NCBI GenBank assembly: GCA_019916065.1
Contig: CM034242.1
Span: forward strand, 9,802,879-9,866,878
Direction: 5' to 3'
Source of the DNA: Vitellaria paradoxa
Lineage: Eukaryota; Streptophyta; Magnoliopsida; Ericales; Sapotaceae
DNA length: 64,000 nucleotides
A program made the position numbers and the translations under genes. Within the stretch, counting starts at the first letter, position 1. Each line of letters opens with the position of its first letter. Below the pieces are notes generated by a model. The model worked only from the letters and a program-made list of their open reading frames with translations. It searched no databases and was not told the origin of the DNA. Positions 1 through 11,601 of the stretch are shown one piece after another.

Positions 1-2227
1 GTCAGGGCATGCTTTACATAGTCCAGATCTCCGAAGTGTGCCTTTTCAATTATATCCTGGGTATCCACCACTATGTACCCCACAAACACCAAAAGCCCAA
101 AATACAGCTGCAAGCAGTTGTAAGATATCAGAACCCCATTAACAAATTTCTTAATACCACAACAGATTTGAAATGGCCAGAGTGACCCTAGAAACATACT
201 TCAAACTTGAAGAGTGCAGCGGAACCTCCAAAGATTGAGGAAGCAAAATGTAACCAGAAAAGGATGGAGAGCCCAGATGAAAGAAGACCTCCAAGGTACA
301 GGTATTCTCTACGCCTTGCCAACATGGCTGCCATCGAGAAACAACCAAAAGCCACTGCACACCCCACGAAGGAACTGACCAGAATGCTGTAACATGGTCG
401 ATGACAAAATTTGCATCAAAAATATACATAAGATGAGTAATACCATCAAACAACCCAGAAGTATTCTATGCTCATAAAAGCAGGCATGTAACCTCGTCAT
501 AAAGTCATAAAGAAGGCATTAAAAATGTTCAACACAACATCAAACGACCACAAGTTGCAAATTTGGTTACTGTGAACCAAACAGAAACAAGTTTCAGGCT
601 GAGAATTTTTCTCATCCACAATATGGAATAAATAAGTCGTCTTGTGAACACACTAAAGAAATATAGATTGTTATATTCAACAGGAAGTACCATTTGATTT
701 TTGGCTCAATATGTTTACAACAATAATTAATGCAGAAGTGAAGAAAATTTAAAAAACCAGCCACAAGTTTTCAAAAGGTTTAAAATAGGAAACCATTCAT
801 TGCCCAAATCCCTGTAGGCGTAAGGAGGACAAAATGTTACCCCTATCTACTCATGGTTAAAAACCATGTTACATGCCAAAAAAATAAATAAATAAATAGC
901 CAAAAATACTAAAATTCTACCACCTGAACACAAAAGCTAGAAGAAATTTAACACATTTGCAGGATACAAACAAAAATCAGATCCCCTAAAGAGGATACAT
1001 AGAATGAACACTTGCCTTGGATCAACTTCAATAGCCAAATCAATCAAAGGACCAATTGAAGCCCCTTCAAAAAGGGCAGCTGCCATCAAAAGTGCAACTC
1101 TCTTTTTCTGCTCACCAGAAAAAAAAAATAAAAAATAAAACAAAATCAATGTCGTGGACAAAAACCTCAAAGAAATAACAAACAGACGACAATAAATAAC
1201 TAAAAAATTATGACTACCTCTTCATATGGAGAAGTAGAGAGTAGCCAAGCAATGCTTCCTATGCAACCCAGGGTCGTGAGGAGGCCTCCAATATTCCAGA
1301 GAACATGCAGATAAGCTCCAGCAGCCGAAGCAATAAGAGCACAGCATAGCGAGAGGTAAACCTGAAAGCCAAGAACTTATTTAAGAAAATACTAAATCAA
1401 AAAGAAACTGAAATTGTAGGAATAATTACTTCTGTACAGCAATCAAGACCCCAGAGTTAAAAGCTCTTGCAGAGAACATGAAATCAAACCCGCAAACACA
1501 AGTAAAATCAATCTATCTCACAAAGAGAAGTACCCCCCAGAAATTAGTATAAGTGAAACAATCAAGCCCAACCAATGGATCAACGAACGAAATTGATTAA
1601 TAAATTTTAACCAGAAACTGAATTAGTTGACTTTGTGGCCCACGTCCAAACAAAAACCCAAATTTTCACATAACATAGGGTAGAAAATGTCTGAAAAAAC
1701 AAAAAATTACAAAAACCATTGACTAAAATCTTTTCGATTCCTCAATTTGACATTTTTTCCCCGATGATTGATTCATAAACTTCTCATCCCGGTGAATAAT
1801 TAATGCAATTTTCTCATTATCACACGACAAAGGTTCGACAATAATATAGATCTAATAGGAGCAAAACGATATAATAAAAATTTTCGATTCAATTAGCAGA
1901 ATTCAAAAACCCTAATATTGCTCATTTCCCGTGGAGTCGCTCAAAAAATGCACAATTCAAGAATAAACAAGAATTCGCAGAACCAAAATTCCCGAAATTC
2001 ATGAACCAAAACCTCAAGGTTCCATTCAAATTACGCGATTTTACTGACAAACCCACGAGCGCAGAGATAGAGATAGAGAGAGCGAGAGAGAGAGAGAGAG
2101 AGAGAGAAACCTGTTTGAGATGGGTTTGGACGATAGGAGTGATCTGACGTAAGTTCTTGAGAGAATCGTAACTCCAACGGTTGCGAGAGGCCGATTGAGA
2201 ATCGAAGAACGACGAGAACGCATCCAT
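1..2227 (-). CDS. BI-1: Bax inhibitor-1 (BI-1), ER membrane cell-death suppressor; 3' end outside window
   Basis: Plant Bax inhibitor-1, a multi-pass ER protein of the TMBIM family that restrains stress-induced cell death and affects ER calcium handling. Exons on the minus strand: 2111-2227, 1218-1361, 1016-1107, 200-386 and 1-107 (partial). The spliced protein starts MDAFSSFFDSQ and contains the conserved blocks SYDSLKNLRQ, AYLHVLWNIGG, FEGASIGPLIDLAIEVDPS, ARRREYLYLGGLLSSG and GYIVVDTQDIIEKAH, colinear with Arabidopsis BI-1. Reading phase closes at every junction. The window stops within DYVKHALT, so about the last 25-30 residues, including the C-terminal calmodulin-binding tail known for this family, are not visible. 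Intron 3 uses a GC donor (1014-1015) instead of GT. Intron 1 starts with a CT microsatellite right behind the donor. The exon 3 acceptor is ambiguous by three bases; 1107 matches the family length. Confidence 0.96.
2070..2107. repeat. GA/CT microsatellite at the start of BI-1 intron 1
   Basis: Alternating GA on the plus strand, CT on the coding strand, beginning within three bases of the intron 1 donor. It makes a long serine-leucine open frame that is not protein coding. Confidence 0.9.
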
Positions 2228-2307
2228 TTTCTTTTTCCTTTTTTCCAAAGCGATCGATTCAAATTCTAAATATCCCTTTGAGCCTTGGAGAAATCTGACT
2301 CTGTATG

Positions 2308-2315
2308 CATATATA
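2308..2315 (-). promoter_or_regulatory. TATA-like box upstream of BI-1
   Basis: On the minus strand the stretch reads CTATATATGC about 85 bases upstream of the BI-1 start codon. It is the only good TATA match in the leader region. Position fits a core promoter; no transcription start can be seen. Confidence 0.45.
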
Positions 2316-2575
2316 GAGGGTTCGCGTCGGTTTCTGCGAAATTACCAGCTCACAAGTTGTATCTTAATCAATTTCTAATTCGACCAATTTACTAAAGTAC
2401 CCTTTAAGTATTCACCTCATTCCAAACGCGTCCTTGACCAAGAAACGATTTACGGGTGTTTGGATTCCAAAAATGTCAACAAATTTTAATTTTTATTAAT
2501 TTTTTAAATAAATTTTGTTATATATCATTTTTACACTAAATTTTTATTTTTTTGGCACAAATCAAACGCCATTTG

Positions 2576-2937
2576 GGCTCGTTTGGAGTAAGAAAAAATA
2601 AAATAAATTGAGATAAAATATGGTCTAGAGTTAATTTTAACGTCACTTTTTTCTGAAAAATCGCAAGCCGTGGGAACGATTTTCCAAAGCCATTCCCACG
2701 GATTCAAAAAAAATTTAAAAAAATAGCGACAATGGTACTCATTTGAAAGCTTTCGACACGAAAAATGTGATTGTATAAAAAATTTACACATTCGGTTAAC
2801 TTATTTATAGATTTTTTTGTTTTTTTAGCAAAATATTGAAATTTTTTTAAATTAATGATAGCAGAAAAATTAGGGGTAGAGGAGTTATTAGAAATTTATA
2901 GAATTTTTTAAAAATTTTTTTTTACTCCAAACGAGCC
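2576..2937. mobile_element. Harbinger/Tourist-like inverted-repeat element, 362 bp
   Basis: Left end GGCTCGTTTGGAGTAAG and right end its near-perfect inverted copy, about 22 bp of terminal inverted repeat. No clean target duplication is left. The interior holds short inverted pieces around GTGGGAACGATTTTCC. No coding capacity. It sits about 350 bp upstream of BI-1. Confidence 0.65.
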
Positions 2938-3558
2938 TATTATAAATAAGACACTCCTTACACCCTTCTTTAAAAGGTAAATTCACTCTTAATATTTAAA
3001 AATTATTTTAATTATTTTGATTTTATTTTTTTCAGAAATCACTTTTATGGCACATAAATATTAAAAAATTATACAAAATCCAATTAATATCAAATAAATT
3101 TTACATGAATTAATTAAAAATGTTTTTGTTAAAAAAATTTATATTGAACGTCATAAATTATAAAAAAATTGATTATTTACATTGCGAATAGTAAAAAAAA
3201 TTTAATTAATTTATATAAAATATTTGGTAATAATAAAATTTTTGTGTAGGAGTTTGTAATGTTATAAATCTTTAAAAATTTTTACCAGACTTTTTTCATC
3301 TCAAATTTTTATAAAATCTCTATATATTTATATAAATTTTTATAAACCTGTACAAATCTTTATATATCTATAAAATTTGATAAATTTTTACTAATTCTAG
3401 TAAAATTTATATAAATCTCTAAAACGCAAAAAAAAAAAAAAAAAAGAAATCTCCATCAGAATTTGTTAATTTGTTGTTCGAATAAATTTTCACTATTTAT
3501 ATTTTTATACTTTGTTAGTTGCACTTCAAATATCAAAAAATAATTTAAATTACATTTT

Positions 3559-3907
3559 GGGGGCGTTTGGAGCCCCAAAAAATTTTAAGAAATCTCAAAA
3601 AATTTCAAAAGTTGACAGGTTCTCAGACTGTAAAAAATTTCAAAAACCATTGGAACAGACCAAAATGGTGCGTTTCAATGGATTTTGCCAGAATTTAAAA
3701 AAAAGTGATCTGATATTTGTACAAAAAATTACACAAAACTCTAAAAATTTTTTAAAATTTTCTACTAAAATTTTGACACGTGTCACTTTATATACTTTTT
3801 AACAATTTTATATAAAATCAAATGTAAATATTTAATAATCATTACACGATAATTTTAAAATTTACTTTTGAAAACTTTTAGAGATTGTTGGATGTCCAAA
3901 CGCTCCC
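3559..3907. mobile_element. Harbinger-like inverted-repeat element
   Basis: Begins GGGGGCGTTTGGAG and ends with the inverse TCCAAACGCTCCC. A TTT triplet flanks both sides and may be the 3-bp target duplication. The AT-rich interior is non-coding. Confidence 0.55.
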
Positions 3908-4103
3908 TTTATCTACCAACTTTTTACAATTCCAAACCGTTTAACTTTTCCAACCCTAAACGGCGGCATAATCGATAGGGAATTTGAGAAAAGATCATGT
4001 GAGGGGTATTTATGTAAATGAAGAGATGCCTCTGGAAAATTCGAGGCTTGTGACGAGAAATTGTTAGAAATTCATTGGTTGACATCCACGAAAGTGACCG
4101 AAT

Positions 4104-4106
<3 letters not shown>

Positions 4107-4146
<40 letters not shown>
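4107..4146. repeat. (GA)n microsatellite
   Basis: Twenty uninterrupted GA units in the BI-1 upstream spacer. The surrounding 3908-4531 has no gene that I can support. Confidence 0.95.
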
Positions 4147-4149
<3 letters not shown>

Positions 4150-4531
4150 AATGTTTACTCCTTGTAGAAGTATCCGATAGAATTGGTCGCGCTGTGGGTC
4201 ACACGCGCTGCTCCCTTCTCCATTCGCAAACCACGTCATATAAACCAATTAAATCATGCCACATCGTATATGGAAAATATGTATTGGCCGCATACCATTT
4301 TTTCTAGTAGTTTGCTCAAAAAGAAATGATTTTTTGCCACTCACATTTTGATTAATATTTATTAAAAATTAATTAATATATATAAAACTGAAACCATAAT
4401 AAAAATATAAAATAATATATTTGAAGACATGGACATTAAAATTTATTTTATTCTACTTTATTTAATGGATTATTAAACTTGAATTTTTTAGTTATAGTTT
4501 TATTTATATTAGTAATTTTGATTGCAATTAA

Positions 4532-5057
4532 GGCTCCGTTTAGAGCTCTAAAAAATGACAAAAAATGAGATAAAACGTGATTTGAAAAAACTTTTAATAT
4601 TTGATGTACGCCGCTCAAATCGCATTATTTGGAGATGAATAGTAAAATTTCATTCTGATGGATTGGATTTCTGTTCCGACGGATTCAAAATTTTAAACAA
4701 TCATACTTCTTTACACTACAATCCGTCCAAACGGATTGTAGAAATTGTTTGGACGAAAGTTGTCTGCGCGATTCCGTCAAAACGGTTTCTACAATCCGTT
4801 TGGATGATTTTAAAAACGCCACCAAAAATAGTCAAAGTGGGTATCATTTGGTAGTTTAGGAGTCCATGGTGAGAATAGTGAAAAAAATTTTACTATTTGA
4901 TTGATCGAATTCTAGTTATTAACTTTTTTTTGGAAAGATATTAAACGTTTTTTTAAATTTTAATAAGGCGGGAATGTGTAATATTTTATAGAGATTTTCA
5001 TAAGTTTTCAGAGATTTTCAGATATTTTCATCAAATGTTGGTGCACCAAACGCACCC
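4532..5057. mobile_element. Harbinger-like element, 526 bp, copy 1 of a pair
   Basis: TAA target duplication on both sides (4529-4531 and 5058-5060). Ends GGCTCCGTTTAGAG and, inverted, GGGTGCGTTTGGTG. Base-by-base similar along its length to 61656-62177, including the shared block GGAGTCCATGGTGAGAAT and the repeated motif ACAATCCGT. Contains no transposase, so it is non-autonomous. Confidence 0.8.
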
Positions 5058-5468
5058 TAAATTTACTATACTGTTTGATAATATTGGTTATTATTGAATT
5101 CTTGACTTATTAATTTGGATTTGTGAAATTTTGACAAATTAAATTTATGCAGTTTACAAGTAGTTATATATATTTGTATAGGCTGAATTAGGGACAATTA
5201 AATAAAAATTAGAAAAAAAAATAAAGGCTATTTGTAGGCCTATTTGGCGGTTGCTATAGAAGACCCCGATTTTTTTGCAAATTGAGTAAATAAAAAAATA
5301 ATTTTAAATGTGTAATTTTTCATTTCAAAACATTTGTCAATTCAATATAATTTTAAATTTCAAAACATTTGTCATTTTTTTTATAAGTAACTTGTAATTT
5401 TAGAACCGTTTCTCAAGTCAAATTATTATTTAGACATTTGCTTTTTCAATTTAAATTTAAATTATTAA

Positions 5469-5811
5469 AGTTTTATTTGATTTATTTTTCTATTTTCTAT
5501 TTTCTATTTTTTATTTTTATTTTCTATTTTTTGTTTTGAACTCATTATTCATTTTGTACTTTTGAACGTAAGGAAAATAGATCAAAACTTATTTGATTAC
5601 TTATGTTTTCAAATTTTATTTTCTAAAATAGAGAATGAGTTTACAAGTAAAATGAAAAATGATAAAAATCACTTTTAAAGTTTTTAACAAAAAAATAAGA
5701 AAATTCTCAGAATATGAAAAAGAAAGTATTTTTTGTTTCCTCATTTTGAGATTTTTAACACATAAAACAAAAACAAAAAATAAAAACTAGAAAAATAAAC
5801 CAAATGCCACC
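5469..5811. mobile_element. Harbinger-like AT-rich foldback element
   Basis: The left arm TTTGATTTATTTTTCTATTTT is mirrored by the right end AGAAAAATAAACCAAATGCC; TAA flanks both ends (5466-5468, 5812-5814). Non-coding. Confidence 0.55.
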
Positions 5812-6422
5812 TAATTTATTTAAATTTATTTTTTTGTATTTCAAAATTTATTTCTCTTAAGATATATAAATTTTATAACAATAAGGATCGATAATGTGAA
5901 AGAAGTTAAATTAGTATTCAATAATTTTTGAACACTTTTTTCAAAACTAATATTATTTGAACATTTTTTTCCTTGTGTATTTAAACTTAATTCATTTGAA
6001 TATTATTTAGACACATGTTTTTAAATTTAATTAATTTGAAATGTGTATATATTTACAACTATAGCGTACCAATAGCTAAGCGAATGGATTTCCAAAACTT
6101 ATAAATTAACTTCACACTTATTTGACATCATTCACCATAATGTTAGCGATTTAAAAAAAAAAAAAAAAACAAACAAACAAACACACAAACAAACCTAGAG
6201 CTATGATCATCTAACAAATTAACAATGTGAAATAAAAAGAAGGGTGGTGAAAAATATACTCATTTGTTAACTTTTCTCTTCACATTATTCTTTTCTATTA
6301 AAAAATTATTATGGAGTAAAAAAAATTAATAGAAGAGTGCAAATATCTCCACTCAAAATATTTTCTTAGTATCAGATAACGATGAGTATAATAGTAAACA
6401 GTGAAACCATAAACACACACAA

Positions 6423-6550
6423 GGCTTTGTTTGGAGTACTTTTTTTTCTTTTTTTAAATTTATACAAATCTCTTTTAAATTTAAATTTTTTACTTATTGC
6501 ACAAAATAGAAGACCGTAACTTTTACAAATTTAAACAACTCCAAATACCC
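6423..6550. mobile_element. Small Tourist-like MITE
   Basis: GGCTTTGTTTGGAGTAC on the left and the inverse ACAACTCCAAATACCCC on the right. It touches the left end of the next, larger element. The TSD cannot be decided. Confidence 0.45.
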
Positions 6551-6553
6551 CAA

Positions 6554-8237
6554 TGAGTGTTTGTTTTGGGAGTAATGGAGGATAAATTTTATTAGGGTCC
6601 ATTACATCAATTTAGATAAGGGGATAATAATTACTCTGAGTGTAACAATTACCATCATATGAGGATAAATTTTTACTCTAGGAGGGAGGTGAATAACAAG
6701 GAGTAATGAAAATTTTTTATCCCTTTCTCATTACCCCCGTAAAGTATTTCTTTACACTCCTGTAAAATCTTAAACAATATTTTCTCAAGTTACATTTTTC
6801 TCTCTTCAAAAATAATTTATTGAAATTAATAATTTATTTAAATAAACTAAAGTTCATTGTTTTATTAAATTATTCACTATTAAATTAATTACTATTGAAA
6901 TATTAATTTATGATAAATTTTTTTATAATTAACATTTTATTTAAAATTATATATTTTAATATATTTTTATTAAAATTAATTATTAAAATAATAATTATTA
7001 TGATAATTTATTTTATTATAATATTTTATTAAAATTAAGAGTTAATTACATTGACACTCTTTTAACTATACCTGATTTTCAATTATCCTTTTCAGCTATC
7101 AACCCTAATACTTTCACCTCCCAATTTATTTAAAAGAAAAGAACTTCTGTTTAAACAACATTAAATAAGTTAGATGAAATAAGGTCAACAATCAACTATT
7201 TGTATAATACAACTTTACGAAGACCAAAATACCCTTAGGTTCCAAAAAATTAAATAAATACATACATATACATTTACGCATATATAAATTTTATTCTTTT
7301 TTACTCTCTTTACCCATTTAAAAATTAATTTTTGATAGATATTATAAAAGAATAATTGAATTTATTAAAATAAAAATTAAACTTTAATATATAAATAATA
7401 ATTTATTATTAGAATGATTTCTTTTGTTAATATGTTTTATATTAATAAAATTAATTACTTTACTATTAAAATTAAAATTATTTATTACTAAAGACATTTA
7501 ATATATAAATAATAAATTTTTATTAATATTATTTCTTGCTATTTATTCAAATTAAAATAAACTAATATTAAATAAATAATTTATCATTATTTTTCATCAA
7601 ATTTCATTGGCTAAAGGATAATTGCAAAAGAATATGTGCTAAAAATAAGGATATAAATAATTTATAATTTTAATAAATTCAATTATTCTTTTGTAACATT
7701 TATTATAAATTAATTTTTAAATGGCTAAAGAGAGTAAGAGAAGAACAAAATGTATATGTATATGTATGTATTTATTTTTTATTGTATTTGAGGGTTTTTT
7801 GGTTTTAGTAAAATTGTATCATACAAAGGGTTGACTGCTAACCTTATTCTATCTAACTTATTTAACGGTATTTAAACGGAGCCCATTTCTTTTAATTAGA
7901 TGAGGGAGTGAAAGTATTAGGATTAATAGATAAAGAGGGTAATTGAACATCTGATCTAGTTGAAGGGGTATCAATGTAATTAATCCTAAAATTAAATATT
8001 AACTTTTACCTATTGGTCAATTTACTCTCATTTCAAATGCAATTAATTTTCACCGATTCAAAAATTTTAATATTCCAAACATGATATAATTATTATTAGG
8101 TAATATTTACACATTCATTTCAAATATAAATATCATGAACTTATTACCCAGTAAATCATTCAGTAACCATTACCAGAGTAACAATTAACCTGGTAATTTT
8201 TTACCTCTAAAGTTTGTACCCTGTACCAAACATGTCC
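6554..8237. mobile_element. Harbinger-like element split by a Mutator-like insertion
   Basis: Left end TGAGTGTTTGTTTTGGGAGT and right end TACCAAACATGTCC, flanked by CAA on both sides. The two halves match the left and right halves of the element at 58770-59746 (shared block GATAAATTTTATTAG and shared GGTAATATTTACACATT-like right portion). The halves are separated by the 948-bp element at 7039-7986. Without the insertion it would be about 730 bp. No coding capacity. Confidence 0.7.
7039..7986. mobile_element. Mutator-like long inverted-repeat element, nested
   Basis: Arms of roughly 330 bp face each other around an AT-rich centre. Tips are GAGTTAATTACATTGAC and, inverted, GGATTAATTACATTGAT. 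A perfect 9-bp duplication TAAAATTAA lies at 7030-7038 and 7987-7995, the size typical of Mutator-like elements. No transposase is encoded. The insertion splits the older element 6554-8237. Confidence 0.8.
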
Positions 8238-8451
8238 CAAAAGTAATTTGCTTTTTCTATTTTATTTTAATTTAATTTATTTGTTACAATGCCGGCGGGA
8301 CTGCACACCTGCCAACTTATACATTAGTGACCATCGTGAAGTGAGCTCTGGCGCCGGGAACTGAAATTCTTTAATAATTCGAGTGCAAGTTACCTGTAGA
8401 AAGCTGTCGACCCTTGGTTGTGTTTGTGCACTGGCCTCTTTTGCTATTCCA

Positions 8452-8625
8452 ATGAATTTCAAACTCGCAGCGGTGTGCCCAAACCCTAAAGATAGTCCAA
8501 AAATAAGGAGTTACGATCTTGGTGATGGATGCGAAGTGGTGTATGTTCCGCGGTTTCTGTCGTTTGATGAGTCATGGAAGTGGTTTCTGTCGTATGCAAC
8601 GCCTTATGAGGCTACGTCCAATTAA
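8452..8625 (+). pseudogene. Truncated first exon of an ALKBH2-like DNA repair dioxygenase
   Basis: An open frame of 57 codons starting MNFKLAAVCPNP. Its middle, DLGDGCEVVYVPRFLSFDE followed by SWKWF, resembles the N-terminus of plant ALKBH2, an Fe(II)/2-oxoglutarate dioxygenase that removes methyl damage from DNA. The expected continuation (the IPWTRP-type segment and the HxD iron site) does not follow: after WKWF the frame runs through unrelated residues to a stop. I found no later exon up to 9600. The local base composition is far more GC-rich than its surroundings, which suggests a captured or left-over gene piece. The assignment rests on recalled family similarity only and could be wrong. 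Confidence 0.4.
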
Positions 8626-9784
8626 TTTTTAATTCTTACAATCTATGTCAGCTAGGTAAAAGAGCGGAGCCGCAACTAGCCACCAAACGACGCAAGAAAA
8701 TTACCCATTCTGATCAGCAGTAATCTTTAATGTTGAAGCATGGATCGCTGCCAGTGATGAGAGGCAACACCCAACGTGATTGGCTCCCAGAGGCAGACGC
8801 AAGAATGGCCGAGAGTAGGCGAAGTCCGACGCTAAATTTTTATGGTAGGCTTCGGCTGTGATATGAGTCGAGGACAGAGATGATTGGGGTGGGCGAGATG
8901 GGAGAGCTTCTTTGCTTTCTCTCTCTATACAAAACTATCACCCCGTCTTTTTCTCTCGATAAGTATGTAATTTATTTTTCGACTGTGTTGCATATCTCAC
9001 ATAAGTGGACGCTGCTTTGGAGTGATACCTTGGAAGCATGGGCAATCATGTCATTTCACATGTCTAAAAATTAGTCAGGCAAATAGTCAGAGCTCTTCTC
9101 TTACCTATTAGATTCCTAAAGACTACAACAGCGGGAGTGTTTGATGTGGTGGCAAACATATTTTCTCAAATATATATATATTTTAAATATTCTAATAATA
9201 ATAATAATTTCTTATGTTATAGTTATTTTATTTAATTAATTTTACACTTTTTCTTAGTCATTTTTCTATTACCAATAAATATTAATTCAAACTTTTTTTT
9301 ATTATTATTAAATGAGTAAAATCATTTTTTATTTGGGAACGAAAGCTAAAATCTAACTTATAAGTATTTAGTATTTTTTTTGACTTTTTTTAAAATGATC
9401 AAATTTATCTTCTTATAGTTTTATCTTCTTTTAAATTTTGAAGGGCACAAATTTATGTATTTATTTAGAATTTAAAATTTTACTTGTAATTTGATCTACG
9501 CTAACCTAAATTCTTGAATCAACCACTACATACCAACACTCTCTTTTATTTATGATTTAACTTACACTGACATAAATTCCTAAATCCGCCACTATTGGCT
9601 CCACTCTATACCTTAACGTGTCAAGGCCGACGCTACTCGGATTAATCTCACGCTCAGGCTTGTTACCTGATTATTCCTCTAGGGCTTAAATGAAGGTGGG
9701 TGGGGTTGGGGGGGTCTCTATTTTGTGAAAACCTATATATGTTAGTCGAATGATCAACAGAAAAGTGTGCTTCTACTTTGTTGC
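8626..9784. other. Spacer without a supported gene
   Basis: 8626-9130 is of ordinary GC content, like the ALKBH2-like fragment, but I recognise no exon in it on either strand. 9131-9600 is AT-rich. 9601-9720 is a short GC-richer patch with no recognisable content. Confidence 0.5.
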
Positions 9785-10121
9785 AAAGGAAAGATTATTA
9801 TGGCATCATTTAAAGTTTTAAAAAATTTCAAAAAACTCTATAAACTTCTATAAATTTTTTGTCATATTAATTTTTTTTTTATTTCATGCATTACGAATTT
9901 ACAATTTATCTCACTTTATCTCATTTTTTCTCACTTTTTATCACTCCAAACACACACTTTGTGATACTTACTGGATGTTAATGTTCCTAAAAGACACTTG
10001 CGTTTTTTTAAGGCAGCGGGAAAGTGCAAGTCGGAAAATGAGAATTTTGATGATTAATTAATCAAAATTGATTGAGATTTTTTATATATATTTTATAAAG
10101 GAACTTTGTAGAATAAGAAAT
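9785..10121. repeat. Segmental duplicate, copy 1
   Basis: Matches 10643-10983 from AAAGGAAAGATTATTATGGC to AACTTTGTAGAATAAGAAA with few differences. It includes one Tourist-like MITE (about 9801-9956, right end TCACTCCAAACACACAC) plus the non-MITE sequence after it (AAGGCAGCGGGAAAGTGCAA and neighbours), so both were duplicated together. Confidence 0.75.
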
Positions 10122-10124
10122 TTA

Positions 10125-10642
10125 GGGGCCGATTGGATGCAACAAATAGGGACCTCCATAGATAATACACCCTTATAAGCTTTGATGTGATTTTTTTGTT
10201 TGGTTTGGGAAGTAAAATTTATCCTCTCTAAAAATTATCCCCCCTTCTTAATCTTGGAAGAAGGTGTATTATTTTTGAAGATGGTTTGAGCTCTCCAAAA
10301 ATTATCCCCCTTATATGGATTAAATTGGACCATTATACCCCTTCTCATCCCCCTTTCTCTCCTATAAAATCTATTTTATATTAAAAATAAATTATTTTTA
10401 ATGAAAAAATGTATTAAAAAATTATATTAATAAAAATAAAAAAATATAATTTTTTCCAAATAGGAGATCGTGTGATTAAAAATATATATTTTTTCCAAAT
10501 TGGAAGTGACGTGATTTTAAGATAATAATATTATTTTTTAGCAAATATAATAATATTATTTTTAGCAAATGTATACAAAATTACACATATATTGATATTT
10601 TTTAAATAAAGAAAGATTATTATGGCACCTTTCAAAAAAAAA
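10125..10642. mobile_element. Probable Harbinger-like insertion between duplicates (left end only)
   Basis: After TTA the sequence starts GGGGCCGATTGGATGCAAC, matching the ends of the element at 53080-53767. The second segmental copy has an empty TTA at the same place. A matching right end is not visible, so the element may be truncated. No coding capacity. Confidence 0.4.
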
Positions 10643-10983
10643 AAAGGAAAGATTATTATGGCACCATTTGGAGTTTTAAAAAGCTCCAAAAAATTCTATA
10701 AAGTTCTATAAACTTTTTATTATATTAACTTTTTTCTTTTATTGCACGTATTACGATTTTATAATTTATTTTATTTTATTTAATTTTTTCTCATTTTTTA
10801 TCATTCTAAACACACACTTCACGATACTTACTAGATGTTAATGTCCCTGAAAGACACTTGTGTTTTTTTGAAGGCAGCGGGAAAGTGCAAGTTAGAAAAT
10901 GAGAATTTTGATGATTAATTAATCAAAATTGATTGTGATTTTTTTTTTTATATTTTATAAAGGAACTTTGTAGAATAAGAAAC
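10643..10983. repeat. Segmental duplicate, copy 2
   Basis: Second copy of 9785-10121, same orientation, 858 bp downstream. Includes the equivalent MITE at about 10661-10818. Confidence 0.75.
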
Positions 10984-11320
10984 TTAAAGATATACATAAA
11001 CACTACATTGATATTCTCGTAATATTTAAGATAGGACACATATCACCGAGTGCCATTTGGGACGGCTGGCAATCCCTTTCACTTTCAGGTGGACACGTGC
11101 TGGGTTTGGACAAACTTGGTTCAATAATTTTTTTTGGGATTTTTGGAGGCCGGTCACTATTTATGAACTTATAAGGATTTAAGTCATACTCAAAAAATTT
11201 ATTTGTAAATAAGTCACACTTGCAACAAAAAGACAAAAAAGGACATCATGCGTTTTTCACCACATTTCAAAACTGCCAGTTTTATCCAAAAATAATGTAC
11301 GCTTCACTCATAACTTCCGT

Positions 11321-11562
11321 GACTTTCCATCTTCTTTACAAAGCAAGCAAAACCGATTTTTGAAAACAAAATCAAAACTGTTTGGGAAAAACTTAATTCC
11401 GCGATTTTCCATCTTCTTTACAAAGTAAGCAAAACTGATTTTTAAAAACAAAATCAAAACTGTTTGGAAAAACCTAATTCCGTGACTTTCCATCTTCTTT
11501 ACAAAGCAAGTAAAACCGATTTTTGGAAACAAAATCAAAACTATTTGGGAAAAACCTAAATC
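11321..11562. repeat. 81-bp tandem repeat, three copies
   Basis: Copies start at 11321, 11403 and 11484, each beginning GACTTTCCATCTTCTTTACA or close to it and running through AACAAAATCAAAACTGTTTG. The unit length is a multiple of three, so a repetitive open frame persists on the minus strand; nothing suggests that it is translated. Confidence 0.85.
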
Positions 11563-11601
11563 GATCATCATTCCTAAGTATATTTATTTTTTTTTTATTT
11601 T

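Noticed and set aside
2041..2262. Long Ser-Leu open frame on the minus strand
   Set aside because: It is BI-1 exon 1 read on into the CT microsatellite of intron 1.
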